Source: Globodera rostochiensis
Lineage: Eukaryota; Nematoda; Chromadorea; Rhabditida; Heteroderidae
Direction of reading: 5' to 3'
Assembly (NCBI GenBank): GCA_018350325.1
Contig: JAEVLN010000023.1
Location: 683,001-747,000 of the forward strand
Length of the DNA stretch: 64,000 nucleotides
The notes beneath the pieces were generated by a model. It was given only the letters and a program-made list of their open reading frames with translations, ran no database searches and was not told the origin of the DNA. Position 1 is the first letter of the stretch. Every line of letters starts with the position of its first letter. A program made the translations under genes and the position numbers. Below are positions 57,896-64,000 of this stretch, piece after piece.

Positions 57896-58844
57896 TTTTA
57901 ATGCTATTTTTATACAATATTTAACATAATTGTGTTTATTTTTTTTAGCATTTTTTATTTAGCCTTTAAAACTTATTTTGTTTAATTCTTGCATTTTAAT
58001 TAGTTACTTCTAATAATAGGGCACTCGGAATTTAATTTTTGAAGTTAAATTTTTCGTGTAATAGTTGTTTTTACCAAATATTCCAGTGAGAACTTTATAT
58101 GAATATTTACTTATTTGTTTTAATTATTACTTATGTATTAATTATTATTTTTAATTTATAACATGAGAATTATTTGGCATTTGTCTTGTGTTTGAACTGA
58201 TTGATATGCGCACATTTTGGCCACCTTGATACTTTATCTTTAATTCTGATTAATAAAATTTATTAATATGTACGGTGTAATTCCTTATAAACAATATTTT
58301 AAAATATGATTAGAATATTCTTACTTTTTTTCACTCAACATAATTTTACAATTTATATTTGTATGTCTTAGAAGTTATTTATTTTATAACGTCGCATTGT
58401 AATTTAAAAATCATTTTATTTAATAAATATAAAATTTTTTCCAATTATTCAATATGCGCTCTTTGGTTTTTACATCTTAGTTATCAATCTACTTGTACCA
58501 AAAAAATAACATAATAAATTTGTATGATTTAGCATTATTAAGTTATTAATTTATATTTTAAATTTATTTAATTATCCTAAACTGGATTTTAACATATTTA
58601 TTCTATTTTGAACGTAGTGAATACCTTTTTAGCCATATTCTAAATTATTCAGTTAAATTTATTATGGCTTTTTCTAGAAATAAACGTTGGTTAGTTTTTA
58701 TTAAAAAACGATTAAAAATTCTTCATTAATCCATCTCATGCAATTTTTGCAACTTTCAAATAATATTATTTATTTTATTTAGAATCTATTCGTGTACATT
58801 ATTTAAAAAAAACTGTTTTATGTTTAAACAAATAAGTGATCTTC

Positions 58845-58945
58845 TGTCGGAAATTTGAATCGCATCAAAGCATTTCCTTCATTTTCCTGGATATCAATCC
58901 CAGTTTCAAAGCATAATTCGCACAACCCAAACCACCATAAATATT
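58845..58945. other. Exon-like islet, open in three frames
   Basis: Plus frames read IFCRKFESHQSISFIFLD and SVGNLNRIKAFPSFSWIS; a minus frame reads WFGLCELCFETGIDIQENEG. The minus strand lacks any AG within 60 bases upstream, while the plus strand has aataag, so plus is favoured. Confidence 0.3.
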
Positions 58946-59494
58946 TGAAGTATTAAAATGTTTGTATATTTTATTGTTTTACAAATAATTAATTAAATTT
59001 ATTCCAATGCTTTTCGAAGTCGTAATATTTTATTTTTAATTATTTAGATTTATCATTTTATATTTTGTTTATTAAAATTATTATTATTTGTGTATGATAT
59101 TCAATTCTAACCTATTTTTATCCATTTAAATAAGCAATTATCCTTAAATGTAAATGATAAATGAATTTCTTTAATTTTGCGAGTAACTTTTAAATGTATA
59201 TTTAAAAAACAAATAAAAAGAATTTTTAAATGTTAAACAAAACTTGAAAATATTTTGGATTATTTATTGCTGTAAAATTTTAACGAAAAAATATTGTTAC
59301 CCTTGTTATCCATGCTCCTTATATGGTAACTACAAAATTTCCAAAGTTATAATCTCAAAAGATCAATTGAATAAAAAAATATTACTCACAAAACAAAAAT
59401 TAGATATTATGTCCAGTCAAAGTAAAAAGAAGGTAACGTTTTGTTCTTTTTTCGCCGCAGCTCTTTTATGATATTACGCTCAACTATCCATTAT

Positions 59495-59925
59495 AGGGGA
59501 GGGCGAAAACCAAAAATGATCCGTGAACAAAAATCTGGCAGGACGTAGAGCTTAGTGTTTGCTTGCAAACTTGTAGAGCAGCTCGATCTACGTCTAAAAC
59601 ACCACAAAAGTGTGTTTTAGCTAAGTTCACCCACCCTGGATTTAGTTGGGTTCAACTGAATCCAGGGGAGCCACATGTATATAAGGAGGGGGTTGAGCTC
59701 ATTCCGAGCCCCCTTACCCGAAACGGACTGAGTTGGTCCCGAGGGCGGGGTGCCTCCCGAGACACTGGGATCCAGTGGTTTGGGCTGGGAAGCAGTCACA
59801 AGCTCCTTAGGGTTCGAATTGAACACGATTTGTTGGCCCTCCAAGGTTCACCCCTGGGGAAATATTATCATTGGCAAGTGGTACATGATTTAGCTACATA
59901 ATGAAGATTAAGTATAAATTTTTCA
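59495..59925. mobile_element. Hairpin-bearing insertion-like block
   Basis: A 430-base block of much higher G+C than its surroundings. It contains a 15-bp stem with a 4-nt loop (59634-59648 with 59653-59667, one G-U pair) and a smaller aaaacac/gtgtttt hairpin near 59597-59618. A TATATAAG lies at 59676-59683, and a B-box-like ggttcgaattg at about 59811. Both strands are open over 225-339 bases. Origin unknown; a SINE or MITE is more likely than a gene. Confidence 0.35.
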
Positions 59926-59940
59926 CTGAAAAAAATTAAG

Positions 59941-60117
59941 CTCAATGAAGCGCGGCTCATTATCGCCGAGGTTGCCTCACAGCACTACGTCAAATGTAGT
60001 GAAAGGACCATCGTTTTCAGGCTTCACTGCGAAATTTTTTATCACAATCTTTTTATAAATAATTTAAAATTTTTAGCCCTTATTATTCATTATGATTTAT
60101 TTTTAAGTTATTTGTAA
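59941..60117 (+). CDS. Candidate exon LNEARLIIAEVASQHYVK
   Basis: After aaaattaag the plus frame reads LNEARLIIAEVASQHYVKCS and ERTIVFRLHCEIF, to TAA at 60115. The balanced part ends near 60032. There is no start codon, so it must be an internal or terminal exon. The coding strand is favoured by length. No family is recognised. Confidence 0.35.
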   Translation, partial: LNEARLIIAEVASQHYVKCSERTIVFRLHCEIFYHNLFINNLKFLALIIHYDLFLSYL

Positions 60118-61199
60118 TTTAAAAAATCTAGCAAAGTATTTAACAACATTTAAAGTTAAGCATTTTATTTGTTCAAACGACAATTTATTTATTCAACGAA
60201 GCACAGATGTGATAATTAAGAAAGAAATTATAATAAATATTTGATTAAGATTTACTGCATTCTCAAATTATTTGTTTATATATATTTTAAGAATTTAATT
60301 TTAACCTATTTTTTTGTTTATTAATGTACCAAAATTTAATTAGTTTAAAACGTAAATTCATAATAAATAAATTATAATTAACGTTCTTTTCATTTACGTT
60401 TGTCTCGAGATAACTGCGTTGTTCAGCTGTATCTTAATTGTATTAAATAGTCGTTTTATGGCATAAACAATGGTTTGGTGCTTCGCAGTCAATGAAGCAA
60501 AATAATTTTAAAATTATTTTTTCGAAAATCTAATTATTTGTTGTTTTTGATATGATTTGAATCTTTGAAACTTTAGGGAGCATTAGGAATTTTTTGTTTT
60601 CCTATTACCTTCAGATTGTTTTATGCTTTATAATTTTTAAATTTGCATTATCCTCTAATTCCAAAATTAATTAAAGTTAAACAAAATTGTTTGTGCTTGG
60701 TAGAGTTGCCCGTTTGTAAATTTATGTAATAAGTGCCTATTTCGTTCCATAATTTGACCAAAATTGGGGTACTTTTCATCATGTTTACTGTAAATTTTAT
60801 GTGTTGATATCATAAAATGTGAAATTTTATCATAATAGACTTTTTGTGGTATTAAAAAAATTTTATATTAAGACTTTTCAACACCTGTTTAACTATTACT
60901 TTAACTCTTTGATTTTTTAACACTGACTTTACCTTTAAACTTTGCTCATATTTTTTTGATTGAAGTTTTTTAAATTTATTTTTTATGATTTACACAATTT
61001 CAGATACTCCCGCCAAAGAACTTTATAAATTTGGAATTGAAATATATTTTAGCTATTAATTTTATAAAATCTGAACAATTTCTGTAGACTAAATAAAAAT
61101 ATGTATAACAAACATATACCTAGCCCAATTTAGCTTTTTGGATTTTGGTTTTTGTTTGCTAATTTTTTCAATTGTATTAACTAAATAAATTATTTATTA

Positions 61200-61268
61200 A
61201 CACATTGTCCGCACTGAAGATTCGCTTTGCGCGTGGGCTGTGTTTGCCGGTTGCTTGGGCATTGGTAA
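61200..61268. other. Exon-like islet with a donor on plus strand
   Basis: The islet ends at TTG|GTAATA on the plus strand. Frames read TEDSLCAWAVFAGCLG or LSALKIRFARGLCLPVAW. The minus strand reads NAQATGKHSPRAKRIFSADN. No acceptor is clear on plus. Confidence 0.3.
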
Positions 61269-61609
61269 TAATTATCTGATGTTAGATTCAATTTTTCTTG
61301 CTATATTTCGTTAATTATAAATATCTCAGCGGCTAATTATTTAATTATCTTCTTATGCGAATTTATTATAGGTAAGGGTATATCTTTTTATTTTAAATGT
61401 AATCATAACTTCAGGATTTATATATTACAACATTATGATTTTTAATTGTGGACTTATTTTAGACACGCAACTAGTCCGTTCAAGTTTTGCTGTGTGGATT
61501 GTTATTTTTTAATTTTTATTGCATTTAAATGTTTAATTTTAAATATATAGGGAAAATTAAAATTTAAAATATTTATAAGTGTATTTTTTTAGTAATTTTA
61601 TTTTTTCAG

Positions 61610-61669
61610 ACAGTTTTAATCATCGTTTTTGTACTCCTACCTGCGTTTCTTTGCCAGTGTGCTCGAATA
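61610..61669 (+). CDS. 60-nt candidate exon with hydrophobic core
   Basis: A TTTTTTCAG acceptor is followed by 20 codons, TVLIIVFVLLPAFLCQCARI, up to a GTTAAT site. The core looks like a signal peptide or membrane segment. If read through, the next residues are VNGFP, reminiscent of the RIVNG activation site of S1 proteases, but no protease domain follows, so I do not make that call. A second frame (HRFCTPTCVSLPVCSN) is Cys-rich and also open. Confidence 0.35.
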
Positions 61670-62462
61670 GTTAATGGATTTCCTCTTTTTTTGTTAAATT
61701 AGTTAATACTTATTGTTATTTTTTTTGCTGATTTTAATAAATTTTTATTTAATTGAATTGGCATTATCCCATATTTTTTTATGTTTTTAGGTTTATCAAT
61801 TTAATCAAACTTATGCTTTTTTGATAGCGTTGTGAGTAAGGTGAAAAATTATTCTTTAATTTTAATATTATTTGCCATTTATAAATAAGAAAATTAAAAT
61901 TTATTATGAAACTTATTTTTTTGCTTATCGTACTATTTTTTTAAAATAAATATAATTTACATTAATTGGTTAAAAGTCGAACAGTAGAATCAAAAACGCA
62001 TGCTAAGAAATAAGCGGTTTGCAATCCTGCGCGATAATTCCTCTGATTAAGTTCAATGATGAGCCAAACATTTAAAACTTATTCGAATTTATAACATTGC
62101 ATATTATTTTTAATGCAAACGATACATACAATAGATAGATTATTTCGATTGATCATTGTTCTTAATGTTTTGCAACTAATATTTGAGAATTTTCTAATCT
62201 ATTTATATAAATTTAGCTTATATTTTATAGGTATTCTTTTCTACCTTTGAATTGTAAAAGTGTTTTTTAAACGGTAACAACAAATGGCATGTAATCTCAG
62301 CGACGACCATATGGGTTAATATTTATATAGTGATAGGCTCATATCTCTATGAGACAGTAGGTCTAATTTGGTTGAACGATAATGAGAAATAATCAGCACA
62401 ATTTTTTAATTAAATCGTTATTTCTTTTTTAACATTCGTATCTTTTTTATTTTTTTGTTTAC

Positions 62463-62549
62463 ATTTTTTGTGTTAAAATCACGCATTGTTTTATTTGTGG
62501 ATGATATCCTACTAAACCACCTCCCCCAGCCTTCACTAGGCGATGACAT
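62463..62549 (-). CDS. Candidate first exon MSSPSEGWGRWF
   Basis: The ATG at 62549 on the minus strand opens MSSPSEGWGRWFSRISST and NKTMRDFNTKN, ending at a GTAAAC donor after 29 whole codons. The balanced islet coincides with the first half. The minus strand upstream is AT-rich. Not recognised. Confidence 0.35.
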
Positions 62550-62744
62550 GTTAAATTAAAGTGGCTTATTTTAATATTTTATTAAAAATTAAAAATTTAC
62601 AATTAAAGGGGTTCAATCGTTTTTATGTAAATTGAATTTAAATTGTTTTTTCTATTTTTGTGTGAATTAAAAATTAGGTATATTTAAGAAAGAAGAAATT
62701 TTATTAAATGAGAAATCATACGAACATATATCATTTTCATTTGC

Positions 62745-62815
62745 TCTGACTTTGACAGTCGCGCTTTTACGTGTGCTGTCTAAGCACTTCACCAACGAGT
62801 TGCAATGTATTTGTT
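62745..62815. other. Exon-like islet, strand unresolved
   Basis: The plus strand has tttgacag, then ALLRVLSKHFTNELQ and a GTATTT site. The minus strand reads HCNSLVKCLDSTRKSATVKV without an acceptor. Plus is slightly favoured. Confidence 0.3.
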
Positions 62816-63474
62816 TATGTAAAAGTTTTTAAATTAATTTTAATAACAAGCTCCATTTACGCTGATAAAAAAAACATTTTTTAAAAGGATTTTATAATTT
62901 TGAGATAGATATTACAATGCTTTATAAAAATACATTAACAAGTTATTCGTATTAATGTTTTCCGTGATTACTATGCAATCTCATAAACTTTGCCACCATT
63001 GTTAAAACATTATTTTTGAGCTAATAATATTTGTTTTCTATTTTTATATTTTGATTTTTTTAATTTTAATGTTGCTAATGGGGTTAATGTTTAAGAAGCT
63101 TTTTTATATTAGATTTAATCACATGTAAGTAGTTCGCGAAAAAAATAACACTAATTTAAAATTTTTGTTTCTCCACCATCTCGCAATTCTTCAGGTATGT
63201 GCCCATTTAATTTCAATACCGTAAAAGCCTTTAATAAATAATCCTCTTTAATTTAATTGTTCTTTTATTAATTTATATCTTTTAGCTTTTCAATTGTATA
63301 ATCTAATAACATTTGACCTCAATCTCCAACTCAGTCTTTCACATGATAAATTATCCAATTTATTTTCCCACACTTTTTTACTGAAAAATTAATAGCTATG
63401 ATTAAATAGTTGTTTGCTAATTTATAATGAAAAAACAATTCGTTTGAAATATTCGATTATTTAATAGGAAGCTT

Positions 63475-63555
63475 TTCCTTTTCCTGAGGCCAGCACTATT
63501 GGCGATTCTTCAGTTCGCATTTCTGCGTCACAGCCTCAAAGACGCATTTTAACTA
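63475..63555 (+). other. Exon-like islet STIGDSSVRISASQ
   Basis: After ttaatag the plus strand reads AFPFPEASTIGDSSVRISAS and then QPQRRILTIH to a TAA. The minus strand reads KCVFEAVTQKCELKNRQ. Plus is favoured by its acceptor and longer frame. Confidence 0.3.
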
Positions 63556-63728
63556 TTCATTAATATTTTATATTTAGATAATCAAAAAAATTTTATTGCT
63601 TAATTATTCAAGACGTTTACGACCACTGCAATCCAGACTTTGTATGATTTAATTATTTTAATTTATAAGAGACAATAAATTTTGGAGGATAGGCAAAAAA
63701 TTGTCCGGAGAGTTTTTAAAGTGTTTAG

Positions 63729-63900
63729 TAGGGTTGGACAAACCCGGATAATCTGGAACCGGTATGGGACAATTTTGGATAAAAATTATCCGTCCGGTAT
63801 TGAACGATGACAGCTAAATTATGCTGGATCCGGAACCGGTATCCGGGTGTTTTTGAGATATCCGGGGGACCCGGATAATATCCGGTTTTGTCCAACCCTA
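63729..63900. mobile_element. 172-bp hAT-type MITE with 8-bp TSD
   Basis: Ends are TAGGGTTGGACAAA and TTTTGTCCAACCCTA, forming a terminal inverted repeat. The direct 8-bp flanks GTGTTTAG (63721-63728 and 63901-63908) are identical, which is the hAT target-site length. The interior is rich in ccgga palindromes. A second copy in inverted orientation is at 50472-50641. Confidence 0.85.
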
Positions 63901-64000
63901 GTGTTTAGGAATTGCCCGTTTAAAAACACATTTTTAAATTTAACTATTTTTTTTGTCTGTTATAAACGTTAGTGTAAATGTTTAAAACAAATCTTACGTA

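Noticed and set aside
61660..61680. RIVNG resembling the start of an S1 protease domain
   Set aside because: The rest of the domain is absent, and the motif would straddle a probable donor; five residues are not evidence.

Overview
This is very AT-rich eukaryotic nuclear DNA, roughly three quarters A+T or more by eye. It has GT-AG introns with pyrimidine-rich or TTTTCAG-like acceptors, hAT-type MITEs with 8-bp target duplications, a Ty3/Gypsy integrase relic, tRNA-derived fragments and a 43-bp satellite array. There is no bacterial gene architecture and no long open frame anywhere. The overall style fits an invertebrate, plausibly a nematode, but I cannot name the species. No tool was run, so every coordinate is read by eye.

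The dominant pattern is short islets of balanced base composition (about 30-160 bp) set every few hundred bases in AT-rich filler. Many islets start right after an AG acceptor and end right before a GT donor, so I read them as small exons of split genes. Often two or three frames, on either strand, stay open across one islet. Strand is therefore certain only where splice sites, phase between neighbours or comparison of duplicated copies helps. None of the exons could be assigned to a known protein family except the integrase fragment.

Layout. 1-9.9 kb: AT-rich repeat modules with degenerate exon copies. 10.0-11.3 kb and 28.1-29.6 kb: two arms of a large inverted repeat. 11.7-24.6 kb: mostly plus-strand candidate exons, with a phase-compatible chain at 23.4-24.6 kb. 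28.2-25.1 kb: a minus-strand, phase-compatible chain of small exons with an 862-bp hAT MITE between two of them; the two chains converge. 30-35.3 kb: a less AT-rich block with simple repeats, a 43-bp tandem array and the clearest small gene of the window, a minus-strand secreted peptide with a Pro-Gly-Gln-Gln tail. 35.3-49.9 kb: a rearranged, diverged second copy of the modules at 1-9 kb, with a tRNA-bearing insertion and a 5-prime tRNA half. 50.0-50.9 kb: one MITE nested in another. 54.1 kb: integrase relic. 55-64 kb: further islets, a hairpin-bearing insertion and a second copy of the small MITE, with an 8-bp target duplication.

The main biological point is split genes made of very small exons whose AT-rich introns are mosaics of modules shared across the window, while the exons are mostly unique or visibly decaying. 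RNA evidence would be needed to turn exon candidates into gene models.
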